Part shown: one piece after another, positions 10,533 through 21,868 of the stretch
Numbering within the stretch: the first letter of the stretch is position 1
Layout: each line of letters opens with the position of its first letter
Assembly: GCF_018882095.1 (NCBI RefSeq)
Contig: NZ_JACVPD010000002.1
Span: 434,001 to 498,000, forward strand
Length of the DNA: 64,000 bases
Origin: Polynucleobacter sp. CS-Odin-A6
Lineage (GTDB): Bacteria; Pseudomonadota; Gammaproteobacteria; Burkholderiales; Burkholderiaceae
Reading direction: 5' to 3'
Position numbers and translations under genes: made by a program
Notes under the pieces: model-generated
Seen by the model: the letters and a program-made list of their open reading frames with translations, nothing else
Databases searched by the model: none
What the model was told of the DNA's origin: nothing

Positions 10533-10916
10533 TTATTTTTGAATTAAGCTAATCGTCACTGTTTGGCCAGCCTGAGTGCTAGCAAATTCGGATAAATCAC
10601 TCAAGATTTCATGCCCTGTTTTGGTATCTAGCCATAGGGGATTAGTTAAAGTGCCAGCCCAACGATAGTGATAACCGCCTGATTTGGCTGCAACCCAGAT
10701 CTCGTGCAAAGGCGCCTGTGTATTGACTACGATGACACTGCGATCCTTAAACCGAATATTGATGACGTTTCCGCCCTGACGCTCCACATCGAGGTCTAAA
10801 TCCAGTGCATCATCCGCTGTTTCTAAAGCAACCTCAATCGACTGCAATAAATGACTTCCCAGTTGATAAAATTGCTTATCGTCAATGGTTTCGACGGCTT
10901 GATTGTTTGGCTTCAT
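10533..10916 (-). CDS. cyaY: Frataxin-like iron-binding protein CyaY
   Basis: CyaY binds iron and modulates Fe-S cluster assembly on IscS; cytoplasmic. The frame opens 15 codons earlier, but I chose the ATG reading MKPNNQAVE because AGGA stands seven bases before it and it leaves room for the divergent lptM promoter. The result is 127 residues. Family marks are the acidic helix with ALDLDLDVE, then GGNVINI, PLHEIWVAAKSGGYHY and LWLDTKTG. The divergent arrangement with lptM and lysA is the common proteobacterial one. Confidence 0.9.
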   Translation of the reverse strand: MKPNNQAVETIDDKQFYQLGSHLLQSIEVALETADDALDLDLDVERQGGNVINIRFKDRSVIVVNTQAPLHEIWVAAKSGGYHYRWAGTLTNPLWLDTKTGHEILSDLSEFASTQAGQTVTISLIQK

Positions 10917-10963
10917 ATTGGAGTCCTGCATGCTATATTCAATCATTCGTTTTAGAGACATTC

Positions 10964-11155
10964 ATGATAGCGATTCTTAAAAGTACTCTCGGCATTAGCC
11001 TTCTTATATCCCTTGTTGGATGTGGGGTTAGAGGGCCACTATATTTACCAAATGTACCACCAGCTCCTATGCCGCCCAGCGAGCCAGAGCCTAAGGGGAA
11101 GCTTTATCCACCCCAAAGCCCTGCTGCAATTAACCCATCCTCGGCCAAGCCATGA
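10964..11155 (+). CDS. lptM: LPS-assembly lipoprotein LptM (YifL-type)
   Basis: A 63-residue lipoprotein. LptM helps the LptDE translocon mature in the outer membrane. It has a short signal peptide and lipobox LVGC with the lipidated cysteine near residue 20, followed by the signature GCGVRGPLYLP and a proline-rich tail. An open frame extends upstream, but this ATG gives a proper signal peptide. The stop overlaps the lysA start (ATGA), which implies translational coupling. The gene order cyaY/lptM-lysA supports the call. Confidence 0.88.
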   Translation: MIAILKSTLGISLLISLVGCGVRGPLYLPNVPPAPMPPSEPEPKGKLYPPQSPAAINPSSAKP

Positions 11156-12450
11156 CAACTAAAGTAATTCCACTCCCCGATTTAGCGGGTTTTAGCGAAC
11201 GTGATGGTTATTGGTACGCTGAAGAAATTCCTCTTGCAGATTTAGCAAAAGAGTTTGGCACTCCCTTGTATGTTTATAGCAAAAAAGCGTTAACTGAAGC
11301 TTATCAAGCTTATGACCGAGCCTGCGTGGATTCCGCCGGCAAACGACGTGCTCGCGTTCACTATGCGATGAAGGCAAATAGTAATTTAGCAATCATCGAT
11401 TGTTTTAAAAAATTAGGTGCTGGCTTTGATCTAGTTAGCGGCGGTGAATTGGCTCGCGCACTTACAGTGGGTGCAGATCCAAAGAGCTTAGTGTTTGCAG
11501 GTGTTGGTAAATCGGCAAACGAAATTACCCAAGCACTACAAGCGGGTGTGAAATGTATCAATGTGGAATCGATCGCTGAGTTGCGCCAAATTAATCGCGT
11601 TGCTACTAAACTTCAATGTCGTGCACCAATTTCCTTGCGCGTGAATCCAGATGTCGATGCGCAAACCCATCCCTATATTTCTACCGGATTAAAAGATAAT
11701 AAATTTGGAATCGCTTATCACGAGGTCTTAAATGCCTATCGTGAAGCTGCACTACTGTCACAAATTGATGTAGTTGGAATTGACTGTCACATTGGTTCCC
11801 AGATCACCACCACAGCTCCTTATTTAGATGCACTCGATAAAGTACTGGAATTAGTCGCTCAATTGAAAAAAGAGGGCATAGAAATACATCACCTGGATTT
11901 GGGTGGTGGTCTAGGCATCTCTTATGGTGAAGATCATCCGCCCGATATCACAGAGTTCACCAATACCTTGCTGAATAGGGTTGCAGATCGTGGCTTTGGG
12001 CATCTGGATGTGGTTTTAGAGCCTGGCAGATCCTTGGTGGGCAATGCTGGCGTGTTGCTGACGCAGGTGGAATACCTGAAGCCTGGTGCCGAGAAAAACT
12101 TTTGTATCGTAGATGCAGCCATGACAGAATTAATGCGGCCAGCCCTGTATGAGGCCTATCACGCCATTGTTCCTGTTGAAACTAGAACAGTTAAAAGCAC
12201 TACCTATGACATCGTGGGTCCAGTATGCGAATCTGGAGACTGGCTAGGAAGAGATCGTACGCTGGCAATCGAAGAAGGCGATCTGCTAGCCATTCTGTCT
12301 GCAGGAGCTTATGGTTTTGTGATGGCCTCTAACTACAACACCAGACCGAAACCTGCAGAGATTATGGTTGATGGAAAAAATGCTTTCGTCATTCGTGCTC
12401 GTGAAAATATTACCGATCTTTTTGTTAGCGAAAGTATTTTGCCTAGTTAA
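11152..12450 (+). CDS. lysA: Diaminopimelate decarboxylase
   Basis: Last step of lysine synthesis: decarboxylates meso-diaminopimelate with pyridoxal phosphate; cytoplasmic. The 432 residues form a PLP-binding alanine-racemase-type barrel with Lys74 in HYAMKANSN, the glycine-rich GGGLGISYG, the EPGRSLVGNAG motif, and the C-terminal GPVCESGDWLG with the substrate-site cysteine. It overlaps lptM by four bases and is followed by a strong terminator. dapF, often next in other species, is not here. Confidence 0.97.
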   Translation: MTTKVIPLPDLAGFSERDGYWYAEEIPLADLAKEFGTPLYVYSKKALTEAYQAYDRACVDSAGKRRARVHYAMKANSNLAIIDCFKKLGAGFDLVSGGELARALTVGADPKSLVFAGVGKSANEITQALQAGVKCINVESIAELRQINRVATKLQCRAPISLRVNPDVDAQTHPYISTGLKDNKFGIAYHEVLNAYREAALLSQIDVVGIDCHIGSQITTTAPYLDALDKVLELVAQLKKEGIEIHHLDLGGGLGISYGEDHPPDITEFTNTLLNRVADRGFGHLDVVLEPGRSLVGNAGVLLTQVEYLKPGAEKNFCIVDAAMTELMRPALYEAYHAIVPVETRTVKSTTYDIVGPVCESGDWLGRDRTLAIEEGDLLAILSAGAYGFVMASNYNTRPKPAEIMVDGKNAFVIRARENITDLFVSESILPS

Positions 12451-12489
12451 ATACTCAACGTAATATTGAGATGATGTATCAAGCAAGGC

Positions 12490-12525
12490 AAAAAAAATCC
12501 CGCCACTTGAGCGGGATTTTTTATT
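12490..12525. terminator. Bidirectional rho-independent terminator after lysA
   Basis: AAAATCCCGC and GCGGGATTTT form a perfect 10-bp stem around a 7-base loop, with A- and T-runs on the two sides. It can end lysA on the plus strand and the converging cytochrome c gene on the minus strand. Confidence 0.9.
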
Positions 12526-12543
12526 TGGTACTAAATACTCTAA

Positions 12544-13266
12544 TTAGTGCAAGCCTGCCATGTAATCAGCAACTGCTTTCATTTCTTGATCAGAGAGCTT
12601 ACCGGCAATACTATTCATTTGAAGATTTTTACGCGTGCCCTGATTGAAATTCATTAATTGAGTATATGAATATTCAGCCCACTGTCCGCTTTGACGTGGA
12701 TATTGCGATGGAATACCTGCCCCATTCGGGCTATGGCAGCCAGCACAAGCCTGAACACCCTTCGAGGCAATACCGCCACGGTAAATACTCTGACCCAACA
12801 AAATAGTTTCTTTATTTTGCGCTTCACCTTGGGATGGCGCCTGCTGAGACAAGTAGGTAGCAATATTAATCATATCTTGATCATTTAAGGGCATTGCCAT
12901 GCCCATCATGATGGCGTTAACCCGGGTACCCTCTTTATAGCTCTTTAACTGCTTTACTACATAGGCTGGATGTTGTGCAGCTAATTTGGGCCATGTTGCT
13001 ACGGCGCTCTGACCCTTAGGGCCGTGGCAAGTGATACAGGCCACAACGCCGCGAGTTGCATCACCAACGTTATACAGGGCTTCACCAGCTGCAGGGTCAG
13101 CCTTAGGCTTACCTGGAACAGCTGGGGTCGCTTCTGCTGCGGGGGCGGTAGGGGCAGGATTTGCCGCAAATACTGGCGCTGCAAAGGCGCTAAGAGTGGC
13201 AATAGCTAGGGCCAAAAAACCGGCACGAAAGCCAGTTAATTTGGAGATTTGGGTGTATTGACGCAT
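12544..13266 (-). CDS. Diheme cytochrome c4-type protein
   Basis: A periplasmic diheme c-type cytochrome, probably carrying electrons to terminal oxidases. The 240-residue precursor has a signal peptide ending near PVFA (about residue 34) and an Ala/Pro-rich linker (36-60). Two class I heme domains follow, with CITCH (77-81) and CAGCH (174-178); distal methionines are likely in the MGMAMPL and MNSIAGKL regions. The twin-domain plan is that of cytochrome c4. In relatives it also lies next to engB, with cytochrome c biogenesis genes nearby. It is divergent from engB. Confidence 0.9.
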   Translation of the reverse strand: MRQYTQISKLTGFRAGFLALAIATLSAFAAPVFAANPAPTAPAAEATPAVPGKPKADPAAGEALYNVGDATRGVVACITCHGPKGQSAVATWPKLAAQHPAYVVKQLKSYKEGTRVNAIMMGMAMPLNDQDMINIATYLSQQAPSQGEAQNKETILLGQSIYRGGIASKGVQACAGCHSPNGAGIPSQYPRQSGQWAEYSYTQLMNFNQGTRKNLQMNSIAGKLSDQEMKAVADYMAGLH

Positions 13267-13370
13267 TATGTTTACCTTGGCAAAAATTCTTAAAAGTGTT
13301 TGGGCCTCATATTTATAACTTTTTACCCAACACCATGAATTATTTCATGATTTTACAATAGCTTCAGGAC

Positions 13371-15039
<1,669 letters not shown>

Positions 15040-15049
15040 TGATTCAAGC

Positions 15050-15082
15050 AAACATGAATGGGTTTAACGCCTACTCATGTTT
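15050..15082. terminator. Hairpin between converging hemB and dsbD
   Basis: AAACATGA and TCATGTTT form an 8-bp stem around a 17-base interior. It lies between the two converging stop codons and could end both transcripts. It lacks a strong T-run, so this is a moderate guess. Confidence 0.4.
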
Positions 15083-15090
15083 AGAGTGAT

Positions 15091-16764
15091 TTAATTGCCT
15101 AGTACTTTTTTCAGGCGCTCAGCAAAACGCTGCGGTGGCATATACCCAATTACACGTTGATCTTTCAACTCTACAGAATTGAAATCAAAGATCAAAATTC
15201 CAGGCGGTCCAAATAATCCGAAACGTTTCAATAAAGCCTGATTCTCGGAACTGTTCTTAGTTACATCAGCTTGCAGTAAAACAAATTTCTGCAGCTCTTG
15301 ATTTACCTCGGGGTTAGCAAAAGTATTAAGCTCCATCTCCTTGCAAGAGATGCACCAGTCTGCATAAAAATCCAATAAGACGAATTTCTTCTGCTCTTTT
15401 GCTTGGGTTAAGAATTGATCTAACTGCGCACTAGATTCAATCACAGCAAAATTAGCATTTCCAATCTGATGTTGGCGCTGCCCATTGGTCGTGATCCTAC
15501 CTGCTTCGTTACCACCATCTTGTAATAATGGTGAAGCAATCCATGCTGCGGTTGTTACTAATAAAACGCCTAATGTTCTTTGTAACCAAACCATCCAAAT
15601 ACCGGTTGATGGAATCAAGATGCGCGCTTCAATCGCAATAAATAGTAGGGGCAAGCCCATGCCAAGCGCCATTACAAAGAGTAATCCAGCCCCCAAGCTC
15701 ATCGATCCTGTTTGGGCAATAAATGCGAGGACTCCAGCCAGGGGCGCTGTAATACAAGGACTCGCAACTAACGTGGATATACCGCCTAGGGCAAAAGCAC
15801 CCGTCACACTCCCACCTTGATGGCGTCCAGCTAAACGGTCAATTTGCTGATGCCAAGACTGAGGTAGTCGGAGGTCATATAAACCAAAGAGACTTCCTGA
15901 CAATGCCAATAGCAACAGTGCAAAACCAATCAGCGCTATAGGGCTCTGCAGCGCTCTTTGAACACTTCCACCCAGCGCTGCCATTAAGACGCCAGCCAAG
16001 GCATAGACACAGGCCATACCAAGCACATAGGCCAACGCTAAGATACTTGCTCGACCCTTGCTGATCGATTTACTACCTTGAGTTCCAAACACCACGCTCG
16101 ATAGAATAGGGAGCATCGGCAGAACGCAGGGAGTAAATGCTAAAGCCAGGCCAAGAATAAAGAAGGCGAGGAATAAATATCCTGTTGGCGTACTCTCTAA
16201 AAAGCGACTAATAGCATTAACATCATCCCGCTCACGCCATACATCCAATAAGCTTAATTTCTCCTTAGATGGAGAAGCACTTGCAGCTCCATCCAACATC
16301 TCCGGAATGGGAGCAGCCTTCACCCCAGGGCCTGCAAGTAAAAATTTCAGGGTCATGGGCGGATAGCAAATACCCGCTTCAGCGCAGCCTTGCAATTCGA
16401 GCTCTAGATAGGCCGGCTTACCTAGCTCTGCTTTTTTGTCCATTGTGATAAGAAATGCTTGTTTATAAATTTGCATTTTCTTCTGAAAAGTCTCATCAAA
16501 CTTTTCCACGCCTTTAGGAAGTGATGCTTTCACCCCCTCTAATTTATTGGGCTGAGAGCCTAGCCTCAAATGTAGTGATTCTTGATAAATGTAATAACCC
16601 TTAGCTGGAATAATTTCCAACTCAATGTCATTGGTATTTGGCGCCCAAGTTGCTTCAGCTTGAAACGCTTTTTCAGGTGGCAGAAATTCTGGGGCGGCAA
16701 AAGCGCCTCCAATCATAAAAAGGATCGCTGCTATAGCTGGAATAATTTTATTAATCAATCTCAT
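15091..16764 (-). CDS. dsbD: Thiol:disulfide interchange protein DsbD
   Basis: Passes electrons from cytoplasmic thioredoxin across the inner membrane to periplasmic DsbC-type proteins and cytochrome c maturation. I chose the ATG overlapping the cutA stop (ATGA), giving 557 residues with a clean signal peptide (1-24). All three redox pairs are present: Cys127/Cys133 in the periplasmic alpha domain (CAEAGICYPP), Cys213/Cys337 in the membrane domain (TPCVLPM, SPCITAP), and WCISC (Cys471/Cys474) in the C-terminal thioredoxin domain. About eight membrane helices lie between 195 and 410. It is coupled to cutA, as in many proteobacteria. Confidence 0.96.
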   Translation of the reverse strand: MRLINKIIPAIAAILFMIGGAFAAPEFLPPEKAFQAEATWAPNTNDIELEIIPAKGYYIYQESLHLRLGSQPNKLEGVKASLPKGVEKFDETFQKKMQIYKQAFLITMDKKAELGKPAYLELELQGCAEAGICYPPMTLKFLLAGPGVKAAPIPEMLDGAASASPSKEKLSLLDVWRERDDVNAISRFLESTPTGYLFLAFFILGLALAFTPCVLPMLPILSSVVFGTQGSKSISKGRASILALAYVLGMACVYALAGVLMAALGGSVQRALQSPIALIGFALLLLALSGSLFGLYDLRLPQSWHQQIDRLAGRHQGGSVTGAFALGGISTLVASPCITAPLAGVLAFIAQTGSMSLGAGLLFVMALGMGLPLLFIAIEARILIPSTGIWMVWLQRTLGVLLVTTAAWIASPLLQDGGNEAGRITTNGQRQHQIGNANFAVIESSAQLDQFLTQAKEQKKFVLLDFYADWCISCKEMELNTFANPEVNQELQKFVLLQADVTKNSSENQALLKRFGLFGPPGILIFDFNSVELKDQRVIGYMPPQRFAERLKKVLGN

Positions 16765-17102
16765 GGCAATGACTTTACCTCTGCTTCTACCCAATTACCA
16801 TATTGAGCACTATATTTCTCGGGGGTGTATGCAATGAGCTCCGGTAGATCATAGGGATGCTGACTTTCAATAAAGTGAGCTATTTCATCCCACTTATCTA
16901 ATACTGTCTTAGCAGAGAGTAGCACCTCAAACTCTTCGCAGATCTGACCCTCCCAACGGTATATCGAATGGATCCCCTGCTGCATTTGCACACAAGCAGC
17001 TAGGCGGTGCTCAATCAGTTGGCGGGCCATTACTTGGGCATCTTCCAAGCGCGAGAAACTGGTCACTACAATTAGTATTTCAGACAAATGATCTTGTGTC
17101 AT
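16761..17102 (-). CDS. cutA: Divalent cation tolerance protein CutA
   Basis: A small trimeric PII-like fold protein linked to copper tolerance; its exact function is debated. The 113 residues match the family in length and motifs: RLAACVQ, SIYRWEGQI, E-F-E-V and HPYDLPELIAY. The stop overlaps the dsbD start, so the two are cotranscribed; E. coli has the same cutA-dsbD pair. It begins just downstream of the terminator of the ribosomal protein operon. Confidence 0.95.
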   Translation of the reverse strand: MTQDHLSEILIVVTSFSRLEDAQVMARQLIEHRLAACVQMQQGIHSIYRWEGQICEEFEVLLSAKTVLDKWDEIAHFIESQHPYDLPELIAYTPEKYSAQYGNWVEAEVKSLP

Positions 17103-17126
17103 TGTGCATTTATAACCGTAAAAATG

Positions 17127-17156
17127 AAAAAAGCCAGACCGCAGCCTGGCTTTTAT
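17127..17156 (-). terminator. Rho-independent terminator at the end of the alpha operon
   Basis: AAAAGCCAG and CTGGCTTTT form a 9-bp stem with an 8-base loop, followed on the minus strand by a run of T. It stands just after rplQ and closes the long ribosomal protein transcript. Confidence 0.9.
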
Positions 17157-17170
17157 TCTTACTAAAGGGC

Positions 17171-17563
17171 TTAAGCCTCTTCAGCTACAGCTGTTTCTTC
17201 AACATCTGGACGATCAAGTAGCTCAACCAAAGCCATTGGTGCATTGTCACCATGACGGAAGCCGAACTTCAAAATACGAAGGTAGCCACCTGGGCGAGTT
17301 GCGTAACGTGGTCCAAGCTCTGTAAAGAGTTTAGTCACGATATCGCGATCGCGTGTACGGTTGAATGCTAAGCGGCGATTTGCTAAGCAATCTTTTTTAC
17401 CTAAGGTAATCAAGGGCTCAACAACCATGCGTAATTCTTTTGCTTTTGGCAAAGTGGTTTTAATCACTTCGTGCTCCAAAAGAGAATTGGACATGTTGCG
17501 CAGCATCGCTAGGCGATGTGATGATGTTCTGTTTAGTTTGCGTAAGCCGTTTCCGTGACGCAT
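17171..17563 (-). CDS. rplQ: Large ribosomal subunit protein bL17
   Basis: A 50S protein near the peptide exit tunnel. The 130 residues begin [17 protein letters not shown], the family signature, and include [14 protein letters not shown]. The acidic C-terminal tail (about 120-130) is slightly longer than usual. It is the last gene of the alpha operon, 16 bases after rpoA, and is followed by a terminator. Confidence 0.98.
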   Translation of the reverse strand: MRHGNGLRKLNRTSSHRLAMLRNMSNSLLEHEVIKTTLPKAKELRMVVEPLITLGKKDCLANRRLAFNRTRDRDIVTKLFTELGPRYATRPGGYLRILKFGFRHGDNAPMALVELLDRPDVEETAVAEEA

Positions 17564-17579
17564 GATGCTTCCTTTCTAA

Positions 17580-18560
17580 TTATTTCTCGAGGTTAGCCGG
17601 AGGCCAGCTTTCGAGTTTCATGCCAAGACTTAAGCCACGAGCCGCCAATACATCCTTGATTTCATTCAAAGACTTACGACCTAAATTAGGCGTCTTCAAC
17701 AACTCATTTTCTGAACGTTGAATCAAGTCACCGATGTAATAAATATTCTCAGCCTTCAAGCAGTTAGCAGAGCGCACTGTGAGCTCGAGATCATCCACTG
17801 GACGCATCAACATTGGGTCAACCATTGAAGAGCGGCTTGGTGCGAGATCGCCAGAAATTTCACTGCTTTCTAAAGCTGCGAATACCACTAACTGATCAAC
17901 CAAAATCGTAGCTGCCTGACGAATTGCTTCTTCAGGAGACAACACACCATTTGTTTCAATCGTCATTACTAGGCGATCAAGGTCAGTACGTTGTTCAACA
18001 CGAGCAGACTCCACAGCGTAGCTAACGCGACTTACTGGGCTAAATGAAGCATCTAATACGATACGACCAATGATCTTCGTAGTTTCGTCGTTGTATTGAC
18101 GTACATTACCTGGAACATAACCGCGGCCTTTTTCAACTTTAATCTGCATATCTAACTTGCCACCAGCGGACAGGTGAGCAAGTACATGGTCAGGGTTCAT
18201 GATTTCTACATCATGTGGCAAGTCCATATCTTTTGCAGTTACAACGCCTGGACCTTCTTTGCGCAAGTTGATGGTGACTTCATCACGTGATTGCAACTTG
18301 AATACGATACCTTTGAGGTTCAACAAAAGGTTAACAACATCCTCTTGAACTCCATCTAATGTGGAGTACTCATGAACAACACCAGCGATGGCAACTTCAG
18401 TTGGAGCATAGCCAACCATGGATGACAACAAAACACGACGTAATGCATTGCCGAGTGTGTGGCCATAGCCACGCTCGAACGGCTCCATAACAACCTTTGC
18501 TTGGTTGGCAGTAAGCGCTTCAACAGAAATAATTTTTGGCTTGAGCAAATTTGTTTGCAT
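17580..18560 (-). CDS. rpoA: RNA polymerase alpha subunit
   Basis: Dimerises to scaffold the RNA polymerase core; its C-terminal domain binds UP elements and activators. The N-terminal domain (about 1-235) has [18 protein letters not shown], and the C-terminal domain (about 250-326) has [15 protein letters not shown], where the arginine corresponds to E. coli Arg265, and LGRKSLNEI. At 326 residues it is full length. It lies between rpsD and rplQ, the standard alpha operon order. Confidence 0.98.
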   Translation of the reverse strand: MQTNLLKPKIISVEALTANQAKVVMEPFERGYGHTLGNALRRVLLSSMVGYAPTEVAIAGVVHEYSTLDGVQEDVVNLLLNLKGIVFKLQSRDEVTINLRKEGPGVVTAKDMDLPHDVEIMNPDHVLAHLSAGGKLDMQIKVEKGRGYVPGNVRQYNDETTKIIGRIVLDASFSPVSRVSYAVESARVEQRTDLDRLVMTIETNGVLSPEEAIRQAATILVDQLVVFAALESSEISGDLAPSRSSMVDPMLMRPVDDLELTVRSANCLKAENIYYIGDLIQRSENELLKTPNLGRKSLNEIKDVLAARGLSLGMKLESWPPANLEK

Positions 18561-18583
18561 ATTTTTTCCTTGAGAGTACCTAA

Positions 18584-19207
18584 TTAGCGTGAATACAATT
18601 CGACGATCAAACTTTCATTAATTTCGCCGCTAATGTCTTCACGGTCAGGCACCTGCTTAAACGTTCCTTCCAGCTTCGCCGCATCGACTGATACCCAGCC
18701 AACTGCTGCCATCTGCTGAACCAAATTGAGTGACTCTGTAATACGTGTTTGCTTCTTCGCCTTTTCGCGAATCGCAACTACATCACCAGGCTTAACCTGA
18801 ATAGATGGAATATTTACTGGGCTACCATTGAGCATTACTGCGCAATGAGAGACTAACTGACGTGCTTCAGCGCGAGTGGAACCAAAACCCATGCGATAAA
18901 CAACGTTATCAAGGCGTGACTCCAACAGCTGGAGTAATGTAGAGCCAGTATTGCCCTTACGACGCTCAGCTTCTGCGAAGTAACGACGGAACTGACGCTC
19001 CAAAATTCCGTACATACGTTTAACCTTTTGCTTTTCACGCAATTGATTGCCGTAGTCAGATGTTCTTGAGCCAGATGTACGACCATGTTGACCAGGCTTA
19101 GTATCTAACTTGCACTTGTCTGACAGGGCGCGACGTGCGCTCTTTAAAAATAAGTCGGTACCTTCCCGACGTGCTAACTTGGCCTTAGGCCCTAAGTAAC
19201 GTGCCAC
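18584..19207 (-). CDS. rpsD: Small ribosomal subunit protein uS4
   Basis: A primary 16S-binding protein that starts 30S assembly; in E. coli it also represses the alpha operon. The 207 residues begin [18 protein letters not shown], and the S4 RNA-binding domain lies at about 97-160 with [22 protein letters not shown] in two parts. The start codon is GTG with AAGGA upstream. A hairpin precedes it in a 116-base gap after rpsK, unusually long for this operon and a possible control site. Confidence 0.98.
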   Translation of the reverse strand: MARYLGPKAKLARREGTDLFLKSARRALSDKCKLDTKPGQHGRTSGSRTSDYGNQLREKQKVKRMYGILERQFRRYFAEAERRKGNTGSTLLQLLESRLDNVVYRMGFGSTRAEARQLVSHCAVMLNGSPVNIPSIQVKPGDVVAIREKAKKQTRITESLNLVQQMAAVGWVSVDAAKLEGTFKQVPDREDISGEINESLIVELYSR

Positions 19208-19225
19208 GATGCTTTCCTTTCATTG

Positions 19226-19246
19226 CCGCAGTCTTGCGACTAGCGG
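19226..19246 (-). promoter_or_regulatory. Hairpin with GCAA tetraloop in the rpsD leader
   Basis: On the minus strand CCGC-T-AGTC pairs with GACT-GCGG around a GCAA loop: eight pairs with one bulged T. It ends about 13 bases before the rpsD Shine-Dalgarno sequence. Placement suggests translational control, perhaps by S4 itself; this is inferred. Confidence 0.5.
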
Positions 19247-19323
19247 TGAGTTCACCCTTTAATTCAGATGAACAGTGGGCTTTAATAAAAAAACTACTAA
19301 ACTTGTACTACCAGCTTCCTAAC

Positions 19324-19731
19324 TTAAATACGACGACGCTTAGGAGGACGGCAGCCATTGTGTGGAACTGGCGTTACGTCCTGAATCTCAGTGATTTTGA
19401 TACCCAAAGAGTTCAATGCACGAACTGCCGATTCACGACCTGGGCCTGGGCCTTTGATCTGAACTTCTAAATTCTTAATACCGCATTCAACGGCAGCTTT
19501 ACCAGCAACTTCTGCAGCTACTTGGGCAGCAAAAGGAGTTGATTTACGTGAGCCTTTGAAACCTTGGCCGCCGGAAGTTGCCCAAGAAAGCGCATTTCCT
19601 TGACGATCAGTGATCGTAATAATGGTGTTATTAAATGAAGCGTGAACGTGTGCGATGCCGTCAGCAACGTTCTTTTTAACCTTCTTGCGTGCGCGCTGTG
19701 AAGCTGCGGAAGCGGATTGTTGTTTTGCCAT
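19324..19731 (-). CDS. rpsK: Small ribosomal subunit protein uS11
   Basis: Forms part of the 30S platform near the Shine-Dalgarno helix. The 135 residues end in the hallmark [12 protein letters not shown] and contain [13 protein letters not shown] and [13 protein letters not shown]. The N-terminal 15 residues are Ala/Ser/Gln-rich, as in Burkholderiales. It sits between rpsM and rpsD. Confidence 0.98.
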   Translation of the reverse strand: MAKQQSASAASQRARKKVKKNVADGIAHVHASFNNTIITITDRQGNALSWATSGGQGFKGSRKSTPFAAQVAAEVAGKAAVECGIKNLEVQIKGPGPGRESAVRALNSLGIKITEIQDVTPVPHNGCRPPKRRRI

Positions 19732-19749
19732 GTCAATAAACTTTCTTGA

Positions 19750-20115
19750 TTATTTCTTCAGTTGTACGCCGGACTTACGTGGGCCCTTACGGGTTCTCGC
19801 GTTAGTCTTAGTACGTTGACCACGAACAGGCAAGCCTTTACGGTGGCGAACACCGCGATAGCAGCCTAGGTCCATCAAACGCTTGATGCTCATCGTCACT
19901 TCACGACGAAGGTCACCTTCAGTGATAAATTTACCTACTTCATCACGCAACTTTTCCAAGTCACCGTCAGTTAGATCTTTAACTTTTTTGTCGATAGCAA
20001 CACCTGTGGTCTGGCAAATTTTGCGCGCACGAGTTGTGCCAATGCCAAAAATTGCTGTCAAACCGATGACAGTGTGTTGATGATTTGGGATATTTACCCC
20101 AGCGATACGTGCCAT
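19750..20115 (-). CDS. rpsM: Small ribosomal subunit protein uS13
   Basis: A 30S head protein contacting the P-site tRNA and the 50S bridge. The 121 residues start [14 protein letters not shown] and end with the basic [14 protein letters not shown] tail. It contains [11 protein letters not shown], the helix-hairpin-like motif, and [16 protein letters not shown]. It follows rpmJ and opens the alpha operon. Confidence 0.98.
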   Translation of the reverse strand: MARIAGVNIPNHQHTVIGLTAIFGIGTTRARKICQTTGVAIDKKVKDLTDGDLEKLRDEVGKFITEGDLRREVTMSIKRLMDLGCYRGVRHRKGLPVRGQRTKTNARTRKGPRKSGVQLKK

Positions 20116-20139
20116 GAGATTTCCTCTTAATTAACCAGA

Positions 20140-20256
20140 TCAGCCTTGACGCTGCTTGTGACGTGCGTCTGAAGAACAGATCACACGCACAACGCGTTTG
20201 CGCTTAATGATCTTGCAATTTCTGCAAATACACTTAACGGATGCTAAAACTTTCAT
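20140..20256 (-). CDS. rpmJ: Large ribosomal subunit protein bL36
   Basis: A 38-residue zinc-ribbon protein of the 50S subunit, which I translated from the reverse strand between rpsM and infA. It begins [11 protein letters not shown] and ends [11 protein letters not shown]. The zinc ligands Cys11, Cys14, Cys27 and His33 are all present, so it is the zinc-binding (C+) form; an additional cysteine sits at position 9. The position between infA and rpsM is standard. Confidence 0.95.
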   Translation of the reverse strand: MKVLASVKCICRNCKIIKRKRVVRVICSSDARHKQRQG

Positions 20257-20290
20257 AACTCACCTCTTAAAAATAGGTATAACTTAATCT

Positions 20291-20509
20291 TTACTTCGCT
20301 CGGAATATGATTCTGGCGCGGGTCAGGTCGTATGGAGTTAACTCCACCGTCACCTTATCTCCTGGCAGTATGCGAATGTAATGCATCCTCATCTTCCCAG
20401 AAATGTGCCCTAGAACCACATGTCCGTTTTCTAGCTTCACGCGAAACATTGCGTTTGGCAAATTCTCAATAATTTCTCCCGCCATCTGAATTACATCGTC
20501 TTTAGACAT
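20291..20509 (-). CDS. infA: Translation initiation factor IF-1
   Basis: A 72-residue OB-fold protein that occupies the ribosomal A site during initiation. It contains [20 protein letters not shown] in two motifs, [14 protein letters not shown] and [13 protein letters not shown], all typical. It lies between secY and rpmJ, where Burkholderiales keep infA; a second copy elsewhere in the genome is common in this group but cannot be judged here. Confidence 0.97.
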   Translation of the reverse strand: MSKDDVIQMAGEIIENLPNAMFRVKLENGHVVLGHISGKMRMHYIRILPGDKVTVELTPYDLTRARIIFRAK

Positions 20510-20513
20510 TCAG

Positions 20514-21851
20514 TTAAGCGCCCATCTTAAAGTTAGCTTTTTTCATTAAAGAACCATACTGTTGCTGCATTACGAATGACTGAACTTGCGCCATAAAATC
20601 CATTGCAACAACGACAATAATCAACAATGAAGTGCCACCAAAATAGAATGGCACGTTGTACTTCAATACTAGAAATTCTGGCAGTAAACAGACCAAAACC
20701 ATGTAAATTGCACCTGCTAAGGTCAATCGAACCAAGATCTTATCGATATAACGGCCAGTTTGATCGCCAGGACGAATACCCGGAACAAATGCTCCGCTCT
20801 TCTTCAAATTATCTGCAGTTTCACGGCTATTGAAAACTAAAGCTGTATAGAAAAAGCAGAAGAAAATAATTGCTGCAGCGTAAAAGATGGTGTAGACCGG
20901 TTGACCAGGCGCCAATGTTGCAGCCAAGTCTTTAATAATCCTGCTAAACATATTGGTTGGCTCGCCTGATGTAAACCAGCCAGCAATCGTCGCTGGGAAC
21001 AAAATGATCGATGAAGCAAAAATTGGGGGAATCACACCAGCCATGTTTAACTTCAAGGGGAAATAAGATGACTGACCACCATAAATCTTATTGCCAACTT
21101 GACGCTTAGCGTAATTCACTAAGATGCGGCGTTGTCCACGCTCTACAAATACTACAAAATAAGTTACTGCTATACAGATCACCACGATCAGCAATGCAGA
21201 CAGGATATTCATTGAACCAGTACGCACTAACTCTAGCAAGCTACCAATAGCGGTAGGTAGGCCCGAAACAATACCACCAAAAATAATGATGGAGATACCG
21301 TTACCAAGACCACGCTCAGTAATTTGTTCGCCGAGCCACATCAAGAACATCGTGCCAGTTACCAAAGTTACTACTGTATTTAACTCAAACATGAGGCCTG
21401 GATTAATCACCAAGCCGGGTTGCGCTTGTAATGCAACAGAAATGCCTAATGCCTGGAATGTGGCTAGCAATACAGTGCCATAACGGGTGTATTGAGTAAT
21501 CTTTCGCTGTCCTGCTTGACCTTCTTTTTTTAATGACTCTAATGAAGGAATAACGATGGTCATTAACTGCATGATGATCGACGCAGAAATATACGGCATG
21601 ATTCCTAAAGCGAATACAGTAAAGCGAGATAAAGCACCGCCTGAAAACAGGTTAAACATGCCCAAGATGCCGTCTTTTTGACCTGAAAACAATTGCGCTA
21701 ACTGGTCCGGATCAATACCTGGAACAGGAATATGCGCACCTAAACGGAACACGAGCAAAGCCAATACCAAGAAAATCAAGCGTTGACGTAATTCGCCAAA
21801 CTTGTTTCCTGATTGAGCAGTATTTGCTGAGTTGTTAGGTACGAGTGCCAT
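20514..21851 (-). CDS. secY: Protein translocase channel subunit SecY
   Basis: The central pore of the SecYEG translocon in the inner membrane. The 445 residues contain about ten membrane helices, with the plug and first-helix region [13 protein letters not shown] near the N-terminus, then [24 protein letters not shown] in two parts, YAKRQVGN in a cytoplasmic loop, and [12 protein letters not shown]. It lies at the end of the spc operon between rplO and infA; secE is also in this window. Confidence 0.98.
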   Translation of the reverse strand: MALVPNNSANTAQSGNKFGELRQRLIFLVLALLVFRLGAHIPVPGIDPDQLAQLFSGQKDGILGMFNLFSGGALSRFTVFALGIMPYISASIIMQLMTIVIPSLESLKKEGQAGQRKITQYTRYGTVLLATFQALGISVALQAQPGLVINPGLMFELNTVVTLVTGTMFLMWLGEQITERGLGNGISIIIFGGIVSGLPTAIGSLLELVRTGSMNILSALLIVVICIAVTYFVVFVERGQRRILVNYAKRQVGNKIYGGQSSYFPLKLNMAGVIPPIFASSIILFPATIAGWFTSGEPTNMFSRIIKDLAATLAPGQPVYTIFYAAAIIFFCFFYTALVFNSRETADNLKKSGAFVPGIRPGDQTGRYIDKILVRLTLAGAIYMVLVCLLPEFLVLKYNVPFYFGGTSLLIIVVVAMDFMAQVQSFVMQQQYGSLMKKANFKMGA

Positions 21852-21868
21852 CTTTTACTGAAAGCTAG

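Noticed and set aside
10805-10963. Upstream extension of lptM by 53 codons
   Set aside because: It runs antisense through cyaY and would destroy the lipoprotein signal peptide.
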